Below, in pieces: positions 48,662 through 57,159 of a stretch of DNA of 64,000 bases. The position numbers and the translations under genes were made by a program. Every line of letters begins with the position of its first letter. The stretch's first letter is position 1. The DNA is from JACVRW01 sp963812415. GTDB taxonomy: Bacteria > Actinomycetota > Thermoleophilia > Solirubrobacterales > Thermoleophilaceae. Location: assembly GCA_963812415.1 (NCBI GenBank), contig CAWEVH010000036.1:1-64000 (forward strand). Reading direction: 5' to 3'. The notes under the pieces were generated by a model that had not been told where the DNA came from, did not search any database, and saw only the letters and a program-made list of their open reading frames with translations.

Positions 48662-49428
48662 GCACGGTGTCGATCTCGCTCGGCGAGGTGGCGGCGGCGC
48701 TCGTCCTCGTCGCGCTGGCCACGGCCGTCTCGTTCTGGCGGCGGGCGGAGCTCGAGGGCGACCTCGCCGTCGCGGTGCTGCGCTCGTTCCTCCAGCTCAC
48801 CGCGGTGGGCTACGTGATCCAGGCGATCTTCGACACGGACAGCCTCTGGCTCGTGGCCGCCCTGCTCGCCGGGATGGTCGCCTTCGGGTCGTTCACGGCG
48901 CGCGGCCGGGCGAAGGCCGTGCCCGGCGCGATCGGGCCGATCGTGCTGGCGCTGTCCGTGGCTGCGGCCGGCACGCTCGGACTGGTGCTGGCGCTCGGGG
49001 TCTTCGAGCCCGTGCCGCGCTACCTCGTGCCCGTGGGCGGGATGGTGATCGGCAACTCGATGACCGCCGCGGCCGTGGCGCTCAACCGGCTCGCGGACGA
49101 GGTGCACGACGGCAGCCGCCAGATCGAGGCGATGCTGGCGCTCGGCGCCACCTCGCGCCAGGCCTCAAGCGGACTCGTGACCCGCAGCCTGCGCTCCGGG
49201 ATGATCCCGCTGATCGACTCGACGAAGACCACCGGCGTGGTCTTCTTCCCGGGCGCGATGGTGGGCATGCTGCTCGCGGGCGCCGAGCCGATCGAGGCGG
49301 TGCGCCTGCAGCTCGTGCTGCTCTGGGTGCTCTTGGGCGCGGTGGCGCTCGCGGCGCTGATCGCGGTCTCACTCGGCTACCGCGGCTTCTTCACGCCCGC
49401 GCACCAGCTGCGCGAGCCGGAGCCGTAG
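48658..49428 (+). CDS. fetB: ABC transporter permease, FetB/UPF0014 family
   Basis: 256 residues with about seven transmembrane segments. LRSFLQLTAVGYVIQAIF, PVGGMVIGNSMTAAAVALNR and SLRSGMIPLIDSTKTTGVVF with FPGAMVGMLLAGAEP are the conserved UPF0014 blocks. Together with the ATPase it forms a small ABC transporter; the family is linked to iron export or resistance. GTG 48658 overlaps the ATPase stop. A strong hairpin follows 17 nt downstream. Confidence 0.85.
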   Translation: MSTVSISLGEVAAALVLVALATAVSFWRRAELEGDLAVAVLRSFLQLTAVGYVIQAIFDTDSLWLVAALLAGMVAFGSFTARGRAKAVPGAIGPIVLALSVAAAGTLGLVLALGVFEPVPRYLVPVGGMVIGNSMTAAAVALNRLADEVHDGSRQIEAMLALGATSRQASSGLVTRSLRSGMIPLIDSTKTTGVVFFPGAMVGMLLAGAEPIEAVRLQLVLLWVLLGAVALAALIAVSLGYRGFFTPAHQLREPEP

Positions 49429-49445
49429 TCGGCGACACACGCCGT

Positions 49446-49490
49446 CGGTCGCGTGGTTATCCATCACTGTCATGGAAAACCACGCGACCG
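49446..49490. terminator. Strong hairpin between fetB and the nucleotide-sugar operon
   Basis: CGGTCGCGTGGTT (49446-49458) pairs perfectly with AACCACGCGACCG (49478-49490); inside the loop TCCA and TGGA add 4 bp. It is the longest near-perfect stem at an intergenic site in the window and lies between convergent genes, so it can serve both as terminator. Confidence 0.65.
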
Positions 49491-49539
49491 TCGGGTTCCG
49501 AGAGCAGCCCCGCCGCGAAAGCCGCGGCGCGGCGGCAGC

Positions 49540-51586
49540 TCAGCCCGAGCGCGCCTGGCTTGGCACGATCAGGCCCGGGCGCTCCATCGCCTCGCGCCAG
49601 ACCTCGCGGGCGGCCTCGCGGGTCGTCCCCGCGCCGATCCGCTCCGCGACCCAGCTGGCCGCGGCCGTCGAGACCTCCTCGGACTCGATGCCGACGACAC
49701 CGGGGTAGAGCTCCTCGCCGAGCGTCTCGCCGGCACCGGTGAGCACCTCGCTGAGCGTCTCGCCACGGCGTATGCCGAGCAGGTCGACGTTGGGCTCGCC
49801 GCCCATGTCCGCGCCCTGCCAGATGCGCGTGGCCAGCTCGCCGACGGTCAGCTCCGGCGCTCCTGCCGGGGTCGCGAGCATCACCCCGCGCGCGGCCAGC
49901 AGGGCGCCGTGCGCCGCCGCGGTCACCGCGTGAGCCGTCGTGATCCAGTAGCGCAACATGCCCGTGTCCGTGATCGTGAGCGGCACCCCGGCGCGCGTCT
50001 GGTTGAGGAACAGCTCGGACGCGCTGCCCGCGCTGCCGAGCACGTTCACGAAGCGGATCGCGGTGCGCCGTGCGCCGCCGGTGCTCGCGGAGAACGCCGT
50101 GAGCTGCTCCATGAACCGCTTCGTGCGCCCGTAGTAGCTGGCGGCGAGGGCCGCCTTGTCCGTCGAGGCGACGACCACCGTGTCGACCGCGGCGTCCTCG
50201 GCCGCGCGCAGCAGGTTCCAGCTGCCGTGGAGGTTCGTGTCGAGAAACTCGTCGGGATAGATCTCGGCCCAGTCGACGTGCTTGTAGGCGGCCAGGTGGA
50301 AGACGAGGTTGGGCCGGGCGCGCCCGAGCTCGGCGGCGATGCGCCCGCGGTCGCGGATGTCGCACAGCACGTGGTCGAGATGCACGAGCTCGAGCGAGTC
50401 GCGCGCGCGGCGGTCGGCGGTGAGCGACGCTTCGTGGCTGTCCAGGAGCGTGACGAGCTCGGGCCGGAAGCCGAGCAGCAGGGTGGCCAGCGAGCGTGCG
50501 ATCGACCCGCCGCCGCCCGTGATCAGCACGCGCCGGCCGCCCACGAGCTCCTGGAGCTCGAGCACCGCGGGCACCGGGTCGGGGCGGCGCAGCACCTGCT
50601 GCCAGTCGAATGGGTGCGGACGCAGCCGCCGGCGCGGGCGCGCGATCGGCACCTCCTCGGGCGCGGCGATCACCCGCTCGATGGCGTGATAGGCGGCCTT
50701 CATGGACTCCGAGCGCATCGGGTCGGGCTCGGCGATCTCGGCCACGATGTAGGGCACGAGTGCGGCGAGCCGGCGCACGACGGGGTCGAGGTCGAGGTCG
50801 CCGGCGCCGTAGGGGAGCCCCTCGCCGAGCAGGCCGTGCGCGTTCGAGACGTGCGCCACCTCGGCCGCCGGCCCCAGCTCCTCGACGTAGCGGCCGAGGT
50901 CGAGCTCGTCGTCGCCGTTCAAGCCCGAACATGGACGGGTAGGCCGCCGCGAAGGAGCGGAACAGCGCCGCGTGCGAAGTGTCGATCGTGAAGCCGAGCT
51001 CCGGGACGCGCTCGCGCCAGCGCAGCAGGTCGCGCCAGTGACCCCCGATCGGCGACAGGTAGACGCCTCCGGTACGCATGCGCAGCACGGGCGGCACGTT
51101 CTCGATCAGCGGCGTCACCCCCTCGGCCATGCAGGCGCCGGCGAAGAACTGCAGGAAGCGCTCGACCTCGTCCTCGTCGACGCTCGGCGCGTCGTGGCGC
51201 CAGTCGAGGTGGAATTCCTCGGGCGACTTCGGGGTGAACAGGTGGATGGTGAGCACGGGCGAGCCGACCCCGGCGGCGAAGCGCGCGCTGCGCTCGATGC
51301 CGGCGCGCGCCTCGTCGTCGAGGCGGTCGACGCGCACGAACGCGCCGCTCGGCCAGGCCACCGGCGCCTCCGCCGTCACGGCGAAGCCCGAATCCGCCCC
51401 GCGCACGTCCGCCAGCGCGGCGCGCGCGGTCTCCGTTACCGCGGCGATCCGCTCATCGCTCTCCACCTCGGCGGGCATGAGGCAGAACTCGATCCCACGC
51501 CAAGGCCCGCCCTCGAGGCGCTCGGCGATCTGATCGGGCTCAGGCGCTGCCTTGAGCAGGGTGATGGCGTCGAAGCCAGTCGACAT
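49540..51586 (-). CDS. Fusion of a TIM-barrel sugar isomerase-like domain and a CapD-like SDR (frameshifted)
   Basis: About 682 residues from ATG 51586. Residues 1-290 form an AP-endonuclease-2/xylose-isomerase-like TIM barrel with metal-ligand candidates in TPLIENVPP, LGFTIDTSHAAL, VAHVSNAHG and VAEIAEPD. Residues about 345-680 form a CapD/UDP-sugar-dehydratase-like SDR: RVLITGGGGSIARSLA, HLAAYKHVDWAE and STDKAALAASYYGRTK (YxxxK). The frame is broken by one extra base at CCC 50924-50926; removing it joins MFGLNGDDELD. The two activities on one chain suggest consecutive steps on a nucleotide sugar. Last gene of the operon from 54594. Confidence 0.68.
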
Positions 51587-52409
51587 AGAGGTCCACCGCT
51601 TCGGCAAGCGGTCGCGGCGCGAAGGGTAACCCGGTGCCGGACGAGTAGCTCTCGTTCTCCCCGGGCGCAAGCCGGCCGCCGGGCGTCTCGATCTCCGCCG
51701 ACGAGCCCGCGGCGGCCGTCACGAGCCGGGCCGCCTCGATCAGCGGCGTGGCGGCGCCGCTCGCCACCGTCAGCGTCTCGTCCCAGCGTTCGCCGCTCAC
51801 GAGCTCCTCGAGCGCGCCGGCGAAGTCGTCCACGTACACGAAGTCGCGCGTGCGCATCGGGTCGCCCGGGATCACGATCGGCTGGCCCGCCAGCGCGCGC
51901 CAGGCGAAGGCCGCGATCGCGCCGGTGGCGCCCTCCGACACGAGCTGGCCGGGACCGAACACCGAGGTCAAGCGGAGAACCGTGGCCGGCGCGGGGTGGA
52001 GCCGGCAGGCCTCCTCGCCGAGACGCTTCGAGAGCGCGTACGGGTCGGGCGGCGGGTCGACGCCGGCCCGCACCGACGACGGGTAGACGAGCCCCGCCCC
52101 GTGCTCGGCGCAGGCCTCGAGCAGGTTCACGGTCGTGCCGGCGTTCTCGCGCACGGCGCGGGCCGGGTCGCGTCGCGCGGCGCCCGGGTCGGGCACGCCG
52201 CCGAAGTGGAGCACCGCGGCGCAGCCGGCCACGAGCTCGCGGATATCGTTGCCGCCGGCGTCGGCCTCGAGCGGACGGATCTCGTCCAGCGCGGCACGCC
52301 GCCGCGGGCCCGGCCGGGTGACGGCCACGACCTCGTGGCCCCGCTCGCGCAGCACGCGCGTCACGCGCGAGCCGAGGAAGCCGCTCGCGCCGGTCACGAG
52401 CAGCTTCAC
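51540..52409 (-). CDS. NAD-dependent epimerase/dehydratase (sugar nucleotide SDR)
   Basis: 289 residues starting at GTG 52409, overlapping the preceding stop as GTGA. KLLVTGASGFLGSRVTRVLR is the NAD-binding motif; VYPSSVRAG and YALSKRLGEEA (YxxxK) form the catalytic set; RTRDFVYVDDFAGALEELV is typical of extended SDRs acting on UDP- or GDP-sugars. Its 3' end overlaps the start of the fusion gene by 47 nt. The exact reaction (4-epimerase, 4,6-dehydratase or reductase) cannot be read. Confidence 0.8.
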   Translation of the reverse strand: MKLLVTGASGFLGSRVTRVLRERGHEVVAVTRPGPRRRAALDEIRPLEADAGGNDIRELVAGCAAVLHFGGVPDPGAARRDPARAVRENAGTTVNLLEACAEHGAGLVYPSSVRAGVDPPPDPYALSKRLGEEACRLHPAPATVLRLTSVFGPGQLVSEGATGAIAAFAWRALAGQPIVIPGDPMRTRDFVYVDDFAGALEELVSGERWDETLTVASGAATPLIEAARLVTAAAGSSAEIETPGGRLAPGENESYSSGTGLPFAPRPLAEAVDLYVDWLRRHHPAQGSA

Positions 52410-53260
52410 GACAGGTACTCGCGCATCGAATGGCGGTACTCGAACGGGCTCGCCACCGTCCAGGCGGGCTCGTCCTGCGGCTCCTCGCCGCGGGCGAGCC
52501 GGGCGACGTCGCCGACCGTCGCGGTCTCCGCCGCCACGTTGGCGCGCACGATCCCCGGCTCGCTGGGCGAGGCGAGCAGGATGCGCGCCACGTCGTCCAC
52601 GTGCACGACGCCGATCGTGGCCCGCCCGCCGTCGTCGAGGGTGAGCTCCTCGCCGGCCGCCGCGAGCCGCCGGAACCTGTCGACCACGGTCTGCGACTCG
52701 GCGCGGTCGTGCTCCACCGGGCTCGGCCCGAACACGATCCCGAGGCGCAGGAGCGTGAGGTCGAAGCCGTGCCTGCGCGCGTACAGCTCGAGGCACAGCT
52801 CGGCGTAGATCTTGGAGAGGTGGGCGAGGTCGCCCTGGCGCCCGTAGGGGGCGTCGGCGCCCACCTCGCCGCGCAGCTCGCCGCCGTAGACGTGCAGCGA
52901 GCTGCCGTACACGAGCGGCGGCGGCGTGGCCGGCAGGTCGGCCAGCGCCTCGGCCACCACCCGCGGGCCGACGAGATTGGTCTGCTCGGTGTAGCCCGGA
53001 TCCGTGATCGAGAGCGGCCGGCTCGCCTGGGCGGCCAGCAGGTGCACGCGGTCGTAGCGCGTTTCGAGGAGCGAGCGCACGGCGTCCGGCTCGCGAATAT
53101 CCACGCTCTCCACCCGCGCGCCGCTCTCCTCGAGCCCGCGCAGCTGCTCGCGCCCGGTCGCGTGCCAGTTGTCGGCGAGCACGACCTCGTGGCCGGCGTC
53201 GAGCGCTCGCTCGGCCAGCTTCGCGCCCACGTAGCCCGCGCCGAGGACGAGCAGCCTCAT
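52406..53260 (-). CDS. NAD-dependent epimerase/dehydratase (sugar nucleotide SDR)
   Basis: 284 residues from ATG 53260, 17 nt after the dehydrogenase gene. MRLLVLGAGYVGAKLAERAL binds NAD; VYGSSLHVYGGE and HLSKIYAELCLELY provide the Ser and a catalytic pair in which the usual Tyr of YxxxK is replaced by His-Leu-Ser-Lys, so the tyrosine is not obvious. RLGIVFGPSPVEHDRAESQT and TIGVVHVDDVARILLA are regular SDR features. It probably modifies the product of the UDP-sugar dehydrogenase. Confidence 0.75.
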   Translation of the reverse strand: MRLLVLGAGYVGAKLAERALDAGHEVVLADNWHATGREQLRGLEESGARVESVDIREPDAVRSLLETRYDRVHLLAAQASRPLSITDPGYTEQTNLVGPRVVAEALADLPATPPPLVYGSSLHVYGGELRGEVGADAPYGRQGDLAHLSKIYAELCLELYARRHGFDLTLLRLGIVFGPSPVEHDRAESQTVVDRFRRLAAAGEELTLDDGGRATIGVVHVDDVARILLASPSEPGIVRANVAAETATVGDVARLARGEEPQDEPAWTVASPFEYRHSMREYLS

Positions 53261-53277
53261 GCGGCCGGCCGCGTGGC

Positions 53278-54594
53278 TCAGATGGTCCAGACGCCCGGCC
53301 CGTGCGGTGCGACGTTGCGCGTGTCGACCACGAGGCTCGCCCGATGCCACTGGGGCTCGTCGAGGAACTGCCGGTGGGGGGTGAGCATCACGACGCAGTC
53401 GCTCTGCTCGACCGCCTCGGCGCTCCACGGAATGCTCTGATGCAGCACGTCGTCCAGCTCGACCTGGCTCACCCACGGGTCGCAGTAACTCACATCTCCC
53501 CCACGGAGGAGCAGCTGACGCAGCACCTCCAGGCTCGGCGACTCGCGCGTGTCGTGCACGTCTGCCTTGTAGGCCATGCCGAGCAGCAGGATGCGCGATC
53601 CCTTGATCGGCCGGCTCGCGTCGTTCAAGGCGTCGGCGACCTTGTTCACCACGTGCTGCGGCATCGCAGCGTTCACCTCGTGGGCGGCGTCGATCAGCTG
53701 CGCCGAGTAGCCGTACTCGCGCAGGCGCCAGGCGAGGAAGTGCGGCACAACCGGGATGCAGTCGCCGCCGAGCCCGGGACCGGGGTAATGGGGGAGGAAC
53801 GCAAACGGCTTGCTGCTGGCGGCGTCGATCACCTCCCAGACGGAGATCCCGAGCCGGTCGCACATCACGGCGAGCTCGTTCGCCAGCGCGATGTTCACCG
53901 CGCGGAAGGTGTTCTCGTGGAGCTTGGCGGTCTCGGCCACCGTCGGGCTCGACACCGGCACCACGGTGTCCACGATCTGCGAGTAGACGGCCTCGGTGCG
54001 CCGCAGGCACTCGGGCGTCACGCCCGCCACGAGCTTCGGCGTGCTGCGCACGGTCCAGGTCTTGTTGCCCGGGTCCACGCGCTCGGGTGCGTAGCCGAGG
54101 AAGAAGTCCCGGCCGACCTTGCGCCCGTCGGTCTCGAGGATCGGCAGCAGGATCTCGAGCGTGGTGCCGGGATAGGTCGTGGACTGGAGGATCACGAGCT
54201 GCCCCGGGCGAAGGTGCCTGGCCACCGCCTCGGCCGCGCTGACCACGAACGAGATGTCCGGGGTGCGCGTCTTCGAGAGCGGGGTGGGAACGCAGATCGT
54301 GAGCGCGTCGAGCTCGGCGACCACGCTGTAGTCCGAGGTCGCGGCCAGCCGGCCGCCGGCTGCGTCATAGCGCTCGAGCGGCACGTCCACGAGGTACGGA
54401 CGGCGGTCGTTCACGTGCCGGACGCGCTCCTCGTTCAGGTCGATACCCGTGACCGGGAAGCCGGACTCGGCGAAGAGGATGGCGAGTGGAAGGCCGGCGT
54501 AGCCAAGTCCGACGATCCCGAGGCGCGCCTCCCTGGTGGCGATCCGCTGGTCGAAGCTGGCACCGGCCGTGGAGAGAGTGGTTGCGACGTCCAC
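53278..54594 (-). CDS. UDP-N-acetyl-sugar 6-dehydrogenase (WecC/WbpA-like)
   Basis: 438 residues. NAD motif LGIVGLGYAGLPLAILFAES, middle-domain TVAETAKLHENTFRAVNIA, catalytic cysteine in GPGLGGDCIPVVPHFL (about Cys279), and C-terminal LLLGMAYKADVHDTRESP identify the UDP-glucose/UDP-HexNAc dehydrogenase family; HFLAWRL suggests a HexNAc rather than glucose substrate. It makes a nucleotide-linked uronic acid for a surface polysaccharide. Starts at GTG 54594 behind a TAGCAT box and is the first gene of a four-gene operon. Confidence 0.87.
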   Translation of the reverse strand: MDVATTLSTAGASFDQRIATREARLGIVGLGYAGLPLAILFAESGFPVTGIDLNEERVRHVNDRRPYLVDVPLERYDAAGGRLAATSDYSVVAELDALTICVPTPLSKTRTPDISFVVSAAEAVARHLRPGQLVILQSTTYPGTTLEILLPILETDGRKVGRDFFLGYAPERVDPGNKTWTVRSTPKLVAGVTPECLRRTEAVYSQIVDTVVPVSSPTVAETAKLHENTFRAVNIALANELAVMCDRLGISVWEVIDAASSKPFAFLPHYPGPGLGGDCIPVVPHFLAWRLREYGYSAQLIDAAHEVNAAMPQHVVNKVADALNDASRPIKGSRILLLGMAYKADVHDTRESPSLEVLRQLLLRGGDVSYCDPWVSQVELDDVLHQSIPWSAEAVEQSDCVVMLTPHRQFLDEPQWHRASLVVDTRNVAPHGPGVWTI

Positions 54595-54603
54595 GGCAAG
54601 CCG

Positions 54604-54609
54604 ATGCTA
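54604..54609 (-). promoter_or_regulatory. -10 box (TAGCAT) for the nucleotide-sugar operon
   Basis: TAGCAT on the minus strand ends 9 nt before GTG 54594, leaderless layout. It is divergent from the promoter of the WecA-like gene. Confidence 0.45.
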
Positions 54610-54700
54610 GCACGGGTTTTTCGTCCTTGAGACGGGTGGTGGACGCCTGTCGGAGGGCCCCATGAGGCCTCGACCGGCCCGAATCCGCGGGGCCCGCGTT

Positions 54701-54706
54701 TAGGCT
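54701..54706 (+). promoter_or_regulatory. -10 box (TAGGCT) for the WecA-like gene
   Basis: TAGGCT ends 10 nt before ATG 54717 with no ribosome-binding site. Confidence 0.45.
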
Positions 54707-54716
54707 ACCTACGACC

Positions 54717-55922
54717 ATGTCGTTCGGGGACTCCATCCGCGGGCTCCTGGAGGACGGGATTCCGTGGAGCTTCCTCACCGCGGCCGTGATCGTGCTCGTG
54801 CTCACGCCCGTCGTGGCGAGCATCGCACCGCGCGTCGGCGGCGTGGACCACGGCGGCGACCGTCCCCGCGTCCACACCAGGCCGGTTCCGCGCATCGGCG
54901 GCGTGGCGATCGTGATCGCGATCATGGTGGGAGCGCTCATCTGGGTCGACCTCGACGGCCCCTACGCCGGCATCCTGATCGGCACCGGCCTGGTGGCGCT
55001 CGTCGGGCTCTACGACGACATTCGCGGGCTGCGCCCGAGCACCAAGCTGGTCGCGGTCGTGCTCGTGGCGCTGATCCCGGTGCTCGGCTGGGACCTCACG
55101 ATCGACCACGTGACGCTGCCGTTCCTCGGCGACCACGACATCGGCTGGGCCGCGGTGCCGCTCACGCTGCTGTGGGTGGCCTTCCTCGCCAACCTCGTGA
55201 ACCTGATCGACGGGATGGACGCGCTCGCGGCCGGGATCGTCGCGATCGCCTCCGCGTCGTTTGCGCTCCTCGCCGTGTCGTTCGGCCGCGCCGACGCCGC
55301 CGTGCTGGCCGCCGTCGTCTGCGGCGCCACGCTCGGCTTCCTGCGGCACAACTACCACCCGGCCAAGATCTTCATGGGCGACTCCGGCGCGCTCGCGCTC
55401 GGCTTCCTGCTCGCCCTGATCGCGGTCGAGGGCGTGCTGAAGACCGCCGCCACGATCGCGCTGGCCGGTCCACTGCTCGTGATGGCCGTGCCGATCCTCG
55501 ACACCTCGTTCGTGGTGCTGAAGCGGCTCAAGTACCGGCGCCCGCCCTGGTCGCCCGACCACAACCACTTCTACCACCGCTTCATGCGCATCGGGTTCTC
55601 GCAGCGGCGCACGGCCGCCTACCTGCACCTGTGGGCGATCATGCTCTCCGCCTACGCGATCCTGGTGCGCTTCGTGCCGCCGCGGCCGCAGGGCGACTGG
55701 GACACGGGCAACCTCCTGCTCGTCTCCGTGCTCGGCGTGGTGGTGATCGCGGCGTCGGTCTGGATGGCGTACACCCTCGAGATCCTCAAGGCCCGCCACC
55801 TGCAGGCGATGGGCCTGGGGCGCCTCGTGCGCGCGGAGGTGGCCGTGGAGGTCGGGCCGCCGGAGACCGAGGAGGAGCGTCAGGACACGGTCGAGCGGAC
55901 CGTTACGGCGGGGTATCGGTAG
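54717..55922 (+). CDS. Undecaprenyl-phosphate sugar-1-phosphate transferase (WecA/TagO-like)
   Basis: 401 residues with about eleven transmembrane segments. GDRPRVHTRPVPRIGGVAI, LVGLYDDIRGLRPSTKL (the DD pair that binds Mg), NLIDGMDALAAG, HPAKIFMGDSGALALGFLL and SPDHNHFYHRFM mark the glycosyltransferase-4 family. It moves a HexNAc-1-phosphate from UDP to undecaprenyl phosphate, starting a wall or surface polymer. Divergent from the nucleotide-sugar operon, whose products may extend the same polymer. The C-terminal 50 residues are an acidic cytoplasmic tail. Confidence 0.87.
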   Translation: MSFGDSIRGLLEDGIPWSFLTAAVIVLVLTPVVASIAPRVGGVDHGGDRPRVHTRPVPRIGGVAIVIAIMVGALIWVDLDGPYAGILIGTGLVALVGLYDDIRGLRPSTKLVAVVLVALIPVLGWDLTIDHVTLPFLGDHDIGWAAVPLTLLWVAFLANLVNLIDGMDALAAGIVAIASASFALLAVSFGRADAAVLAAVVCGATLGFLRHNYHPAKIFMGDSGALALGFLLALIAVEGVLKTAATIALAGPLLVMAVPILDTSFVVLKRLKYRRPPWSPDHNHFYHRFMRIGFSQRRTAAYLHLWAIMLSAYAILVRFVPPRPQGDWDTGNLLLVSVLGVVVIAASVWMAYTLEILKARHLQAMGLGRLVRAEVAVEVGPPETEEERQDTVERTVTAGYR

Positions 55923-55998
55923 CGCCGGCACCCGGCTCGCGGCTGGGCCCGGGGCTGGGGGGCCAGGTCCGGGCGCTCCAGGTTGGCAGGGCGCAGCC

Positions 55999-56037
55999 GT
56001 CCTGAGTTTGATCGCTCCTGGCGTACAAAGTCAGGAC
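55999..56037. terminator. Imperfect long hairpin between convergent genes
   Basis: GTCCTGA (55999-56005) pairs with TCAGGAC (56031-56037); after one mismatch TTTG pairs with CAAA, and after two more mismatches CGC pairs with GCG. It sits between the WecA-like gene and the convergent DUF354 gene and is a likely bidirectional terminator. Confidence 0.5.
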
Positions 56038-56058
56038 GCTAGGCCGGGAGGGCTCGCC

Positions 56059-57159
56059 CTAGCTCCCCGGCACCGCCAGCCGCAGCAGGTCGGCGGGATC
56101 GCGCCGCACCCTCCGCTCGAAGGCGTCCGGCGGCTTTCGCTCGACCACGAGCTCCTCGGGCGATCGCAGCGGCCGCAGCCGGCCCTCGCGCATCAGCATC
56201 TCGTCGACGCCGCCGAGCGGCCCCTCGAAGATCGACCACACGGGCGTCCCCAGCACGGCCGCCTCGCGGTTCATGGTGCCGCCGGCGGACACGAGCGCGT
56301 CCGCGAGCGCCACCAGGCTGCGCCCGTCCTGGGCGCGTTCGGGCGCCACCAGCCGCTCGAGGCCGAGCGAGGTCACGGCGCTTCGCTGCTCCGGCGTGCG
56401 GGTGAGCACGACCGTCCAGCAACCCTGACCCTCGAGGTGGCGCAGGAGCGGCGGCAGCAGGTCGTTCTCCGACCCGCCCAGGTAGAGCGCGTACGAGGGC
56501 GGCGTGCGCACCACGCAGAGCGGCTCCCCCTCGGGCACGCCGAGCTCGCCCAGCACGGAGCGGTCGGGCTCGAAGTCCGCCAGGTAGTACTCCTCCTTGA
56601 GACCGGGGAAGCGCACCAGCTTGGGCGGCCGCGCACCGTAGCGGCGCAGCCGCTCCGGCGGGATCGCCTCGGGCACCAGCACGCGCGTGGCCAGCCGGCA
56701 GATCACGTGGTGCTGGAGCGTCGCCCACTCGTAGTCGAACATCGTGGTGTTGGGGATCCGCAGCAGGCGGCAGACCGGCGGCAGGTCGGCCGACGCGTGC
56801 CCGATGCCGTAGTCGAACCCGCGCCCGCGGGCGAACCGCAGCAGCTGGGCGATCCGTCCGCTCGCCGCGCGGGCCTTGCCCAGCTTCGAGGCTCCCCCGT
56901 AGCGGCCGATCGCCGTGTACGGATGGCCCCAGGCGTCGAGCAGCTCGAGCGTGTGCGAGAGCGGCCGCGCGGTGATCTCGACCTCGTGCCCGTCCCGTTC
57001 GAGCAGCTCGATCAGCGGACGCAGCACCACCGGATGCGCCACGTTGGTCATGTCGGCCCAGACGCGCAAGTCGGCGGAGTCTATGGACGGTCCAGGCGCA
57101 TCACCCTCAGAAGAGCGACCCCTGCTCGGCCGGGGGCGAGGCCATCTCCGGGTGCTCAC
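56059..57159 (-). CDS. DUF354 protein (glycosyltransferase-B-like)
   Basis: The DUF354 core starts at RVWADMTNVAHPVVLRPLI and continues through EVEITARPLSHTLELLD, DYGIGHASADLPP, TTMFDYEWATLQHH and GGTMNREAAVLGTPVWSIFE, a UDP-GlcNAc 2-epimerase/GT-B-like fold. The GTG at 57159 overlaps the radical SAM stop (GTGA) and is my start; a TTG at 57069, just before the conserved RVWAD, is the alternative. About 366 or 336 residues. Such proteins lie in archaeal and bacterial polysaccharide clusters; here it is near the nucleotide-sugar genes but in another operon. Confidence 0.75.
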   Translation of the reverse strand: MSTRRWPRPRPSRGRSSEGDAPGPSIDSADLRVWADMTNVAHPVVLRPLIELLERDGHEVEITARPLSHTLELLDAWGHPYTAIGRYGGASKLGKARAASGRIAQLLRFARGRGFDYGIGHASADLPPVCRLLRIPNTTMFDYEWATLQHHVICRLATRVLVPEAIPPERLRRYGARPPKLVRFPGLKEEYYLADFEPDRSVLGELGVPEGEPLCVVRTPPSYALYLGGSENDLLPPLLRHLEGQGCWTVVLTRTPEQRSAVTSLGLERLVAPERAQDGRSLVALADALVSAGGTMNREAAVLGTPVWSIFEGPLGGVDEMLMREGRLRPLRSPEELVVERKPPDAFERRVRRDPADLLRLAVPGS

